DNA of 5,646 nucleotides from Marinoscillum sp964351885 (GCA_964351885.1 CAYGPP010000187.1:1-5646); one strand, 5' to 3'. Positions 1 through 5,646 are shown, counted from the stretch's first letter. Made by a program: numbers and translations. The notes: generated from the sequence alone by a model not told the origin.

Positions 1-83
1 CAAGAATTCGTAAGGAGGAAGTCAACATTGAAAGGCTGTGACGGGCTATCAAATAAAATGTAAGAAAAAGAAAAATTATCTTT
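1..83. other. Short segment beyond trmD; possible 3' end of a convergent gene
   Basis: No complete gene is visible. On the plus strand the frame beginning at position 3 is open from the window edge and stops at 39-41, giving a charged ending (RIRKEEVNIERL); the frame beginning at position 1 is open to a stop at 61-63. Either could be the C-terminus of a gene converging on trmD, and the first looks more protein-like. On the minus strand an ATG at 26-28 opens a frame (MLTSSLRIL) that runs off the edge, with no supporting signal. The tract from about 55 to 85 is AT-rich. An rplS start (the usual neighbour of trmD) is not recognisable here. Confidence 0.3.
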
Positions 84-758
84 TCAATCTAGCAAGTCAG
101 GCCTTCTGTCTTGAGTTCTTTTTACAGCTTCATCATGTCTCCATTGTTCGATTTTGGCTTCATGACCTGAGGTAAGAATTTCCGGAACTTTCCAGCCTTT
201 GTACTCTGCAGGTCTTGAATAGACTGGTGGAGCGAGAAGACCATCTTGAAATGAATCAGTTAGAGCCGAAGATTCGTCATTTAATACGCCAGGAACTAAT
301 CGAATCAAAGCATCAGCTAAAACCATAGCGGCCAATTCTCCGCCAGAGAGGACATAGTCGCCGATGCTGATCTCTTTAGTAATCAAAAAATCACGAACCC
401 GCTGATCCACACCTTTATAGTGACCGCACAGCATGATCATATTTTCGTTCAGCGAAAGTTGATTAGCCATTCCTTGTTTGAAGGTTTCCCCATCTGGTGT
501 GAGGTAGATAACCTCTTGGTACTCTCGATCGGCTTTCAGGTTGGAGATACATTTGTCAATAGGCTCAACAGAGAGCACCATGCCTGCTCCACCACCAAAA
601 GCATAATCATCTACGTTTTTGTGTTTGTCTGTAGAGTAGTCTCGCAGATTGTGAATTACTATCTCGACGAGACCTTTACTCTGTGATCGCTTTACGATAC
701 TTTGATTAATGGGGCCATCAAATAATTCTGGTAAGCAAGTGATGATGTCTAGTCTCAT
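84..758 (-). CDS. trmD: tRNA (guanine37-N1)-methyltransferase TrmD
   Basis: TrmD transfers a methyl group from S-adenosylmethionine to N1 of G37, next to the anticodon of tRNAs reading CNN codons, which prevents +1 frameshifting; it acts as a cytoplasmic homodimer. The 224-residue protein shows the whole family pattern: the N-terminal MRLDIITCLPELF, the glycine-rich DDYAFGGGAGM at residues 50-60, LCGHYKGVDQRV at 110-121, and the trefoil-knot segment EISIGDYVLSGGELA at 129-143 that binds the cofactor. R153 and D168 match by position the catalytic Arg and Asp known in Haemophilus TrmD. The C-terminal tRNA-binding helices (YSRPAEYKGWKVPEIL, HDEAVKRTQDRRPDLL) are complete. It is somewhat shorter than the roughly 245-residue enterobacterial form. 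Its ATG overlaps the rimM stop codon (ATGA, 755-758), which implies translational coupling and fixes the start. It is the last gene of the rpsP-rimM-trmD operon; no rplS follows. Confidence 0.97.
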   Translation of the reverse strand: MRLDIITCLPELFDGPINQSIVKRSQSKGLVEIVIHNLRDYSTDKHKNVDDYAFGGGAGMVLSVEPIDKCISNLKADREYQEVIYLTPDGETFKQGMANQLSLNENMIMLCGHYKGVDQRVRDFLITKEISIGDYVLSGGELAAMVLADALIRLVPGVLNDESSALTDSFQDGLLAPPVYSRPAEYKGWKVPEILTSGHEAKIEQWRHDEAVKRTQDRRPDLLD

Positions 759-1285
759 GGCTTTTCCTCAAGGTATACATCCAAAAGACCTTCTGGAAGG
801 GCCACTTCAATTTTCTTGTTGATGACATCAACTCTTTTCACTATTCCGTCTGTTAGTGGGATTAGCACTTCTGTGCCCTTGTGATCAACGGCTAAAAGGT
901 TATTGTTAGGCATTTGAAAGACCTCTTTTACATTACCTATTAATACATCTCCTTCCCTGACCTCTAATCCAGGAAGCTGGTGGAAATAGTATTTACCGTC
1001 AGGTAGCTTTGGCAGATTCCTAAGTGGAAGATGGAGTGTTTTTCCGAGCAGAGGGCTTGCGTCTTCTATCGAGCCAATTTCATCAAGTGTAACGATTGCT
1101 CGATCACCTTGAAGATTTAGAGAGTCAATAAAAAAAGGAACCAGTTTTCCATTGATGTCAATGAAAACTGATTCCAATTTTCTGTACTCTTCAGGGCTGT
1201 CGACATCTAGGAAGATGACCACTTGCCCTTTGAGTCCGTGGGTCTTGACTACATTACCAAGTTGGTAGCATTCATCTAAACCCAT
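755..1285 (-). CDS. rimM: 16S rRNA processing / 30S maturation factor RimM
   Basis: RimM assists late assembly of the 30S head, binding S19 and the 3' major domain of 16S rRNA. The 176-residue product has normal length and both family domains. The N-terminal beta-barrel (about residues 6-90) begins with the diagnostic YQLGNVVKTHGLKGQV and carries the internal DRAIVTLDEI and the LLGKTLHLP strand at 79-87. The C-terminal PRC-barrel (about 97-174) opens with KYYFHQLPGLEV, includes IGNVKEVFQMPNNNLLAV and ends with LIPLTDGIVKRVDVINKKI and LPEGLLD. The aromatic pair Y99-Y100 near the barrel entrance corresponds to the YY pair required for S19 binding in E. coli RimM (family knowledge, aligned by eye). 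The gene starts 10 bp after the rpsP stop and its stop overlaps the trmD start by 4 bp. The stretch before its ATG is A/T-rich with no Shine-Dalgarno sequence, so translation probably relies on coupling with rpsP or an A-rich leader. Confidence 0.96.
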   Translation of the reverse strand: MGLDECYQLGNVVKTHGLKGQVVIFLDVDSPEEYRKLESVFIDINGKLVPFFIDSLNLQGDRAIVTLDEIGSIEDASPLLGKTLHLPLRNLPKLPDGKYYFHQLPGLEVREGDVLIGNVKEVFQMPNNNLLAVDHKGTEVLIPLTDGIVKRVDVINKKIEVALPEGLLDVYLEEKP

Positions 1286-1295
1286 TTTATGTTAT

Positions 1296-2132
1296 TTAAG
1301 CTTCTTTCTTAGCTTCAGCCGAGTCGTCAGTTTTAGGAGCTTCAGCCTCAGCAGCTGGCGCCTCTTCTACTTTCTCTTCCTCTTTTGCAGGAGCTTCTTT
1401 TGCTTTCACTTCGGGAGCAGGAGCTTCTTCTGCTTTTGGCTCTTCTTTAGGGGCAGCTTCTTCAGCCTTAGGCTCTTCTGCTTTTACTTCCTCTTTAGGA
1501 GCTTCTTCAGTTTTAGCTTCTTCCGCCTTTGGAGCCTCCTCTACTATTGGAGCCTCTTCTGCAGGAGCTTCAGTAGCCACTTCAGCTACAGCTTCATTAC
1601 CTTCTTCTTCCAAAGCTTTTTCGGCTTCATCAGCGTTGGCCGCCGCTACTTCTGCAACTAGAGCATCTTCAACGACTTTCTTCTTAGCAATGATGGCCTC
1701 AGCTCTCGCGTCAGATACTTTCTTCTCAGCAGCAAGCTTCGCTTTTGCTTTCGAATCTTTATCAGCACTTAGTTGAGAAACTTTGTTTTGAACCTTAGCT
1801 TCTTTCTCTGCTACCCACGTTTCGAATTTTTTGTCAGCATCTTCTTGCGTGACAGCACCTTTCAGTACACCAATTTGAAGATGTTTCTTCATCATGATTC
1901 CCCTGTAAGACAACATCGCCTTTACAGTATCTGTAGGTTGAGCACCTTTCATTACCCAATCAAATGCTTTTTCGTCATTCAAGTTGATAGTTGCAGGGTC
2001 GTTATTAGGATTATAAGTTCCTATTTTCTCAATGAATTTACCATCACGTGGTGATCTTGAGTCAGCGATTACGATATCGTACATCGCTTGTTTTTTGCGT
2101 CCTCGACGCGCTAGTCTGATTTTTACAGGCAT
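1296..2132 (-). CDS. rpsP: 30S ribosomal protein S16 with long acidic C-terminal tail
   Basis: S16 binds 16S rRNA early and stabilises the 5'/central domain of the 30S subunit. Residues 1-82 are a complete S16 core: MPVKIRLARRGRKKQAMYDIV, DSRSPRDGKFIEKIGTYNP around residues 24-42, and the AFDWVMKGAQPTDTV / LSYRGIM segment at 56-80. The protein is 278 residues, against about 80-90 for a minimal S16. Residues 83-175 form a charged, alanine- and lysine-rich, probably helical extension. Residues 181-278 are low complexity: by count 31 Glu, 28 Ala, 14 Lys and 12 Pro out of 98, with no aromatic residue and a net charge near -19. C-terminal S16 extensions are known in Bacteroidota, but this one seems long. 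The start is fixed by the conserved MPVKIRL. There is no Shine-Dalgarno sequence; the leader is A-rich. This is the first gene of the operon, with a TAnnTTTG element 53 nt upstream. Confidence 0.96.
   Translation of the reverse strand: MPVKIRLARRGRKKQAMYDIVIADSRSPRDGKFIEKIGTYNPNNDPATINLNDEKAFDWVMKGAQPTDTVKAMLSYRGIMMKKHLQIGVLKGAVTQEDADKKFETWVAEKEAKVQNKVSQLSADKDSKAKAKLAAEKKVSDARAEAIIAKKKVVEDALVAEVAAANADEAEKALEEEGNEAVAEVATEAPAEEAPIVEEAPKAEEAKTEEAPKEEVKAEEPKAEEAAPKEEPKAEEAPAPEVKAKEAPAKEEEKVEEAPAAEAEAPKTDDSAEAKKEA
1299..1577 (-). repeat. Low-complexity coding repeat (Glu/Ala/Pro/Lys tail of S16)
   Basis: This is the part of rpsP that encodes residues 186-278. On the plus strand it reads as pyrimidine-rich runs of GCTTCTTC, GCCTCTTC and similar words. 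In protein terms EEAP occurs five times (192-195, 198-201, 209-212, 235-238, 256-259) and PKAEEA three times (201-206, 221-226, 232-237). The pattern resembles disordered, acidic, proline-spaced linkers. The reading frame stays intact throughout and the third codon positions vary, so it behaves as coding sequence rather than a recent slippage product. Confidence 0.85.
1407..1502 (-). repeat. Two imperfect 48-bp tandem units in the rpsP tail
   Basis: Residues 211-226 and 227-242 line up as two 16-residue units; their first ten residues are APKEEVKAEE and APKEEPKAEE, nine of ten identical. At DNA level the 12-mer TCTTCTGCTTTT (plus strand) recurs at 1426-1437 and 1474-1485, exactly 48 bp apart. 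This suggests the tail grew partly by in-frame tandem duplication. Confidence 0.6.
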
Positions 2133-2146
2133 AATTTGTTTTGTTT

Positions 2147-2161
2147 ATGGAACACGTCCAT
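2147..2161 (-). promoter_or_regulatory. Small inverted repeat in the rpsP leader
   Basis: ATGGA (2147-2151) and TCCAT (2157-2161) are perfect inverted arms around a 5-base spacer. In the rpsP mRNA they would form a 5-bp stem with a 5-nt loop, ending 14 nt before the ATG. It could be a leader hairpin or part of a protein-binding dyad, since the same half-sites recur at the sucA start. It is short enough to be chance. Confidence 0.3.
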
Positions 2162-2185
2162 TCAAAGTTTTTGTTAAAAGGAGCG

Positions 2186-2193
2186 CAAAGATA
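2186..2193 (-). promoter_or_regulatory. Promoter -7 element for rpsP-rimM-trmD
   Basis: On the minus strand this reads TATCTTTG, a perfect match to the Bacteroidota primary-sigma -7 consensus TAnnTTTG. It lies 53 nt before the rpsP ATG. The -33 TTG is not clear; a T-run (TTTT) sits at 2213-2216, about 19 nt upstream. Transcription would begin a few bases downstream, around 2180, giving a leader of roughly 45-50 nt. Confidence 0.65.
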
Positions 2194-2295
2194 AGCTTTA
2201 ATATGATTTTATAAAAGCATCTTGATTGATGAGATTTATTTTGTTGTGTATTTGTATAAGCGGATTAACGATTTATTTAATTGAGTTACTAAACG

Positions 2296-2303
2296 TATAT
2301 TTG
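2296..2303 (+). promoter_or_regulatory. Promoter -7 element for sucA-sucB
   Basis: TATATTTG matches the Bacteroidota -7 consensus TAnnTTTG perfectly and lies 28 nt before the sucA ATG, so the leader would be only about 20-25 nt. No good -33 TTG sits at the expected spacing: the nearest TTG, at 2281-2283, is too close at 12 nt. A second, imperfect candidate is TGTATTTG at 2247-2254, with TTG at 2226-2228 spaced 18 nt; it has the better upstream element and would give a leader of about 70 nt. Confidence 0.6.
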
Positions 2304-2325
2304 TTTGGAATAAACACTCACACCC

Positions 2326-2337
2326 ATCCATATGGAT
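2326..2337. promoter_or_regulatory. Perfect 12-bp palindrome over the sucA start codon
   Basis: ATCCATATGGAT equals its own reverse complement, and its second half contains the sucA ATG (2332-2334). It lies just downstream of the predicted transcription start, a position where a bound protein could block transcription or initiation. The half-sites TCCAT/ATGGA are the same as in the inverted repeat in the rpsP leader at 2147-2161. A regulatory role is inference only. Confidence 0.3.
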
Positions 2338-5046
2338 AAATACTCTTATATAGCCAATGCCGATGTTGGATACATCGATGACCTCTATAAATCCTGGAAA
2401 GTTGATCCTAATCAAGTAGATGAGTCATGGCAAAAGTTTTTTGAAGGTTTCGAGTTTTCTCAGCAGCGATATGGTGATGGTTCTCCAAACGATGTGGGAG
2501 GATTAGGTTCGGATGAGATCAAAGTCCGTAACCTTATATATGCCCACAGGTCAAGAGCGCACCTTAAGTCCGATACCAATCCAGTAAGAGAAAGAAGAAA
2601 GCATAATGTTCGATTGGATCTTTCTCATTTCGGCCTGTCAGAGCAAGATCTTACTAAGGAGTTTGAGGTGGGATCTGAAATTGGTTTGACTAAGGCTTCA
2701 CTTGAGGTGATAAAGGAACGTCTTGAGAAAATCTATTTGGGTCATATTGGATATGAGTATAACCACTTAAGAAATTCTGAAATCTTTGATTGGATGAGGA
2801 ATAAGGTTGAGAAAGAAGGTGTCGATGTAGTGCCCAATGATGATGAAAAAATTAGGATTCTTTCGAAACTCAATGAGGCCGTAGTATTTGAGAACTTCCT
2901 CCATACAAAGTTTTTGGGACAGAAGAGATTCTCTTTGGAAGGTGGCGAAAACACCATTCCAGCATTAGATAAGATCATCCGAAAGGCTGCCGAAACGGGA
3001 GCTGAGGAAGTAGTGATAGGGATGGCCCATAGAGGTCGCTTGAATGTTTTAGCCAATATAATGGGTAAGACCTATGAGGAAATATTTGCTGAGTTTGAAG
3101 GTAATATTGACCTTGACTTAACCATGGGGGACGGTGATGTCAAGTATCACTTGGGTTACTCTAGTTATATTGATGTGAACGGAAAAAAAATATATATAAA
3201 ACTAGCTCCTAACCCATCTCATCTAGAAGCGGTGGACCCTGTAGTGCTTGGATATACTCGTGCTCAGATTGATGATGAATATCGTGGAGATCAGTCCAAG
3301 GCCATTCCTGTATTGATTCATGGAGATGCTGCCACTGCTGGTCAGGGAGTTGTTTATGAGTGTATTCAAATGTCCTTACTTGAAGGGTATAGTTCGGGAG
3401 GAACAATTCATTTTGTTATTAATAATCAGGTTGGGTTTACTACTGATTATGATGACGCAAGATCAAGTATTTACTGTACGGATTTAGCAAAGATCGTAGA
3501 TGCACCAGTACTTCACGTAAATGGTGATGATTCGGAAGCAGTAAATTTCGCAGCTAATCTGGCCGTAGAATACCGACAGAAATTTCATAAAGACTTTTTC
3601 ATAGACTTATTGTGCTATAGGAGGCATGGTCACAATGAAAGTGATGAGCCCAAGTTTACTCAACCTAAGCTTTATAACCTGATAGCCAAGCACCCCAATC
3701 CGAGGGAAATTTATGTTAAGCAATTGGTGGCAAGAGGTGATATAGACGAGTCAAGAGCAAGAGGGCTGGATAAAGAGTTTAAGGATCAGCTGCAGGACAG
3801 GCTGGATGAAGTGAAGCAAAAACCGCTTCCTTATAAGCCTCAGAAAATAGAAGAGGAGTGGCATTTCTTGAGAAGATCCAAGATTAGTGATTTTGACAAA
3901 TCCCCTGAAACAGGAATTAGTGAGGATGTTTTAAGCAATGTGGCCAAAGCCCTGACAATTATTCCTAAAGCTTTTAAGCCACTCAGACAGATTGATAAAT
4001 TATTGAAGGAGAGAAAAGCACATTTCTTTGAAGATAAAGTTTTGAACTGGGCTGATGCAGAGCTCTTAGCATATGGCTCTTTACTTGCCGAAGGAAATAT
4101 TGTGAGAATGTCTGGCCAGGACGTGAAGAGAGGAACTTTTTCACACAGGCATTCCTACCTATTTGATTCCAACACTAACGAACCATACAGCAGTTTGGAT
4201 CATATTCAGGAGAAGCAAGAGCCTTTCAGGATATACAATTCTCTGCTTTCAGAATATGCGGTATTGGGATTTGAATATGGTTATGCCATGGCGACACCTA
4301 ATGCTTTGGTGATATGGGAAGCTCAGTTTGGTGATTTCGCAAATGGAGCTCAAGTGATGATAGATCAATTTATCACAAGTGCTGAGACTAAATGGCAAAG
4401 AATGAATGGTCTTGTAATGCTTCTGCCACACGGCTATGAAGGTCAGGGCCCGGAGCATTCGAGTGCTCGTATGGAGCGGTTTTTACAAATGACTGCTCAA
4501 GAGAATATTATAGTTGCGGATGTCACTACACCAGCCAATTTCTTTCATCTTATTCGTAGACAGCTTTATTGGGAATTCAGAAAGCCTTGTGTGGTTTTCA
4601 CACCAAAGTCTCTGCTGAGGCACCCTAAGGTTATTTCGCCTGTGGCTGAATTTACTAAAGGGAACTTCCAAGAGGTGATTGGCGACAGCTATGTGACCAA
4701 CAAGAGTGTGAAGAAAGTACTTCTATGTACTGGTAAAGTGTATTTTGATCTTTTAGAAGAGCAGCAAAAGACAAAAAGAAAAGACGTAGCAGTAGTGAGG
4801 TTAGAGCAGATTCACCCATTCCCTACAAAACAGCTTGAGGAAATTCTCAAGAAGTATGCAAGCCCGAAATTGGTTTGGGTGCAAGAGGAACCGGAGAACA
4901 TGGGAGCATGGGGGTATCTTCTAAGAGTCTCCGGACTCAATTTAGAACTGGTTGCTCGTAAGCCGATGGCGTCACCAGCAACAGGCTATTCAAAAGTTCA
5001 TAAAAGTGAACAAGCAGAAATTGTAAGTAAAGCATTCAAAATTTAA
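2332..5046 (+). CDS. sucA: 2-oxoglutarate dehydrogenase E1 component SucA
   Basis: SucA is the thiamine-diphosphate E1 subunit that decarboxylates 2-oxoglutarate and reductively succinylates the lipoyl groups of E2, in the TCA cycle in the cytoplasm. At 904 residues it is full length (E. coli 933). The N-terminal E2-binding segment (YIANADVGYIDDLYKSWKVDP, about residues 6-26) is present. The E1 core follows: GMAHRGRLNVLA at 230-241 (H233), NPSHLEAVDP at 294-303, the cofactor motif from HGDAATAGQG (G331-D332) to NNQVGFTT (N364-N365), and CYRRHGHNESDEP at 428-440. The transketolase-like pyrimidine domain (about 573-765) has SGQDVKRGTFSHRH at 594-607, the SEYAVLGFEYGYA segment with E641 and E648, and HGYEGQGPEHSSAR at 700-713. 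The C-terminal domain includes VWVQEEPENMGAWGY at 848-862. The start is fixed by the conserved MDKYSYIANAD; there is no Shine-Dalgarno sequence. It is followed after 6 bp by sucB. No key residue appears to be missing. Confidence 0.97.
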   Translation: MDKYSYIANADVGYIDDLYKSWKVDPNQVDESWQKFFEGFEFSQQRYGDGSPNDVGGLGSDEIKVRNLIYAHRSRAHLKSDTNPVRERRKHNVRLDLSHFGLSEQDLTKEFEVGSEIGLTKASLEVIKERLEKIYLGHIGYEYNHLRNSEIFDWMRNKVEKEGVDVVPNDDEKIRILSKLNEAVVFENFLHTKFLGQKRFSLEGGENTIPALDKIIRKAAETGAEEVVIGMAHRGRLNVLANIMGKTYEEIFAEFEGNIDLDLTMGDGDVKYHLGYSSYIDVNGKKIYIKLAPNPSHLEAVDPVVLGYTRAQIDDEYRGDQSKAIPVLIHGDAATAGQGVVYECIQMSLLEGYSSGGTIHFVINNQVGFTTDYDDARSSIYCTDLAKIVDAPVLHVNGDDSEAVNFAANLAVEYRQKFHKDFFIDLLCYRRHGHNESDEPKFTQPKLYNLIAKHPNPREIYVKQLVARGDIDESRARGLDKEFKDQLQDRLDEVKQKPLPYKPQKIEEEWHFLRRSKISDFDKSPETGISEDVLSNVAKALTIIPKAFKPLRQIDKLLKERKAHFFEDKVLNWADAELLAYGSLLAEGNIVRMSGQDVKRGTFSHRHSYLFDSNTNEPYSSLDHIQEKQEPFRIYNSLLSEYAVLGFEYGYAMATPNALVIWEAQFGDFANGAQVMIDQFITSAETKWQRMNGLVMLLPHGYEGQGPEHSSARMERFLQMTAQENIIVADVTTPANFFHLIRRQLYWEFRKPCVVFTPKSLLRHPKVISPVAEFTKGNFQEVIGDSYVTNKSVKKVLLCTGKVYFDLLEEQQKTKRKDVAVVRLEQIHPFPTKQLEEILKKYASPKLVWVQEEPENMGAWGYLLRVSGLNLELVARKPMASPATGYSKVHKSEQAEIVSKAFKI

Positions 5047-5052
5047 GAAAAT

Positions 5053-5646
5053 ATGAGTCTAGAAATGAAAGTACCGGCAGTAGGTGAATCGATCACCGAA
5101 GTTACGGTTGCTCAATGGACCAAAAAGGATGGCGATATCGTAGCGATGGATGAGGTCGTTTGCGAGTTGGAGTCAGATAAGGCAACATTTGAGGTGACAG
5201 CTGAGGCTGCTGGAGCATTGAAAATTGTTGCTCAAGAAGGCGATACCGTAGAGATAGGTGGCGTGCTCTGTGAAATAGACGAATCGAAAGCAGAACCTTC
5301 AGCTAACCAAGAGTCTACTCCGATCCCTACCGAAACTGCAAAACCTACTGGAGAAATCTTAGAGATGAAAGTGCCAACAGTTGGTGAGTCTATCAATGAG
5401 GTCACTATCTCCAATTGGTCTAAGAAAACCGGTGACTCAGTTCAGTTGGATGAAGTGATTGCTGAGATTGAGTCAGACAAAGCAACTTTTGAGCTTACTG
5501 CTGAGGCAAGTGGAATATTGGAAGTAATTGCCGAAGAAGGAGCCACTGTAGAAATCGGCGCTTTGATCTGCAAAATAGTAGTAAGTGCAGGAGGAAGCTC
5601 AAACGCAGATTCTACATCAATTGCAAGTGAAAACTCGGCATTACCT
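5053..5646 (+). CDS. sucB: Dihydrolipoyllysine succinyltransferase E2 (SucB), N-terminal part with two lipoyl domains
   Basis: This is the E2 core subunit of the 2-oxoglutarate dehydrogenase complex, which carries succinyl groups on lipoyl-lysine and transfers them to CoA. Only 198 codons lie in the window and the frame is open at the edge, so the E3/E1-binding and catalytic domains are not visible. The protein begins MSLEMKVPAVGESITEV, typical of SucB. Two biotinyl/lipoyl domains are present, at about residues 4-76 and 104-176, each with the ESDKATFE lipoylation loop; the modified lysines should be K43 and K143. They are joined by a Pro/Thr/Ala/Ser/Glu-rich linker (about 77-100), and a second Ser/Gly/Ala-rich linker begins near 178. 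E. coli SucB has one lipoyl domain. The gene starts 6 bp after the sucA stop, so the two are co-transcribed. An acetyltransferase of another 2-oxoacid complex is possible but unlikely given the adjacent sucA and the GESI motif. Confidence 0.93.
   Translation, partial: MSLEMKVPAVGESITEVTVAQWTKKDGDIVAMDEVVCELESDKATFEVTAEAAGALKIVAQEGDTVEIGGVLCEIDESKAEPSANQESTPIPTETAKPTGEILEMKVPTVGESINEVTISNWSKKTGDSVQLDEVIAEIESDKATFELTAEASGILEVIAEEGATVEIGALICKIVVSAGGSSNADSTSIASENSALP
5062..5577 (+). repeat. Tandem lipoyl-domain duplication, 300-bp period
   Basis: The segments 5062-5277 and 5362-5577 encode two copies of the lipoyl domain exactly 300 bp (100 codons) apart. By my residue-by-residue comparison 47 of 72 aligned positions are identical without a gap, including the whole ESDKATFE loop. 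The DNA differs at many third positions, so the duplication is old rather than recent. Confidence 0.9.

Noticed and set aside
11..63. A perfect Shine-Dalgarno-like TAAGGAGG at 11-18 followed by TTG at 28-30 and an 11-residue reading frame
   Set aside because: The peptide is tiny and starts with TTG, and the other genes here do not use Shine-Dalgarno sequences. The match is probably chance, perhaps codons of an incoming gene.
70..85. Possible terminator hairpin, GAAAA-6 nt-TTTTC, just beyond the trmD stop
   Set aside because: The stem has 5 bp with a single G-C pair. It is too weak to call a terminator, although the U-rich run after it on the minus strand is suggestive.
420..686. 88-codon plus-strand open frame inside trmD
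   Set aside because: It lies entirely antisense to a highly conserved TrmD sequence and has no recognisable protein features.
1299..1577. The repetitive tract considered as a CRISPR-like or intergenic repeat array
   Set aside because: The repeats are irregular, have no unique spacers, and are fully explained as in-frame codons of the S16 tail.
1773..2214. Plus-strand open frames opposite rpsP (1773-2054 and 2032-2214)
   Set aside because: They are antisense to the conserved S16 core or its leader and show no family resemblance or start signals.
2218..2231. Inverted repeat CATC-6 nt-GATG in the divergent intergenic region
   Set aside because: Four-base arms are expected by chance in 199 bp, and no related copies were seen.
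2742..3056. 104-codon minus-strand open frame within sucA, and shorter ones at 3209-3406, 4249-4458 and 4483-4671
   Set aside because: All are antisense to conserved SucA motifs and are explained by codon composition.
5232..5414. 60-codon minus-strand open frame within sucB
   Set aside because: It is antisense to the lipoyl-domain linker and second lipoyl domain, with no independent support.

Overview
The window looks like ordinary chromosomal DNA from a Bacteroidota bacterium, probably of the Cytophagales type. The support is: AT-rich intergenic DNA, two perfect matches to the Bacteroidota -7 promoter element TAnnTTTG, start codons preceded by A-rich leaders rather than Shine-Dalgarno sequences, an S16 protein with a long C-terminal extension, and the sequence character of SucA and SucB. 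The order within the phylum is inference from protein resemblance only.

Layout. Positions 1-83 hold no complete gene and may carry the last codons of a gene that converges on trmD. Positions 84-2132, minus strand, form a tight ribosome-maturation/tRNA-modification operon, read in the order rpsP (ribosomal protein S16), rimM (30S maturation factor), trmD (tRNA m1G37 methyltransferase). The genes are 10 bp apart and then overlap by 4 bp. The rplS gene that ends this operon in many bacteria does not follow. Positions 2133-2331 are a divergent intergenic region with one promoter-like element facing each way and a shared ATGGA/TCCAT dyad motif beside each start codon. Positions 2332-5646, plus strand, are sucA (E1 of 2-oxoglutarate dehydrogenase) and, 6 bp later, the first 198 codons of sucB (E2), cut by the window edge.

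How the genes work together. SucA decarboxylates 2-oxoglutarate on thiamine diphosphate and passes the succinyl group to lipoyl-lysines on SucB, so the pair is a TCA-cycle enzyme operon. The minus-strand operon serves 30S assembly and reading-frame maintenance. The two operons share a 199-bp promoter region.

No mobile element, CRISPR array, tRNA, rRNA or defence gene was seen, and no undescribed system. The most notable features are the very acidic, repetitive Glu/Ala/Pro/Lys tail of S16 (about 98 residues), the two lipoyl domains of SucB exactly 100 codons apart, and the repeated dyad motif flanking both divergent starts.
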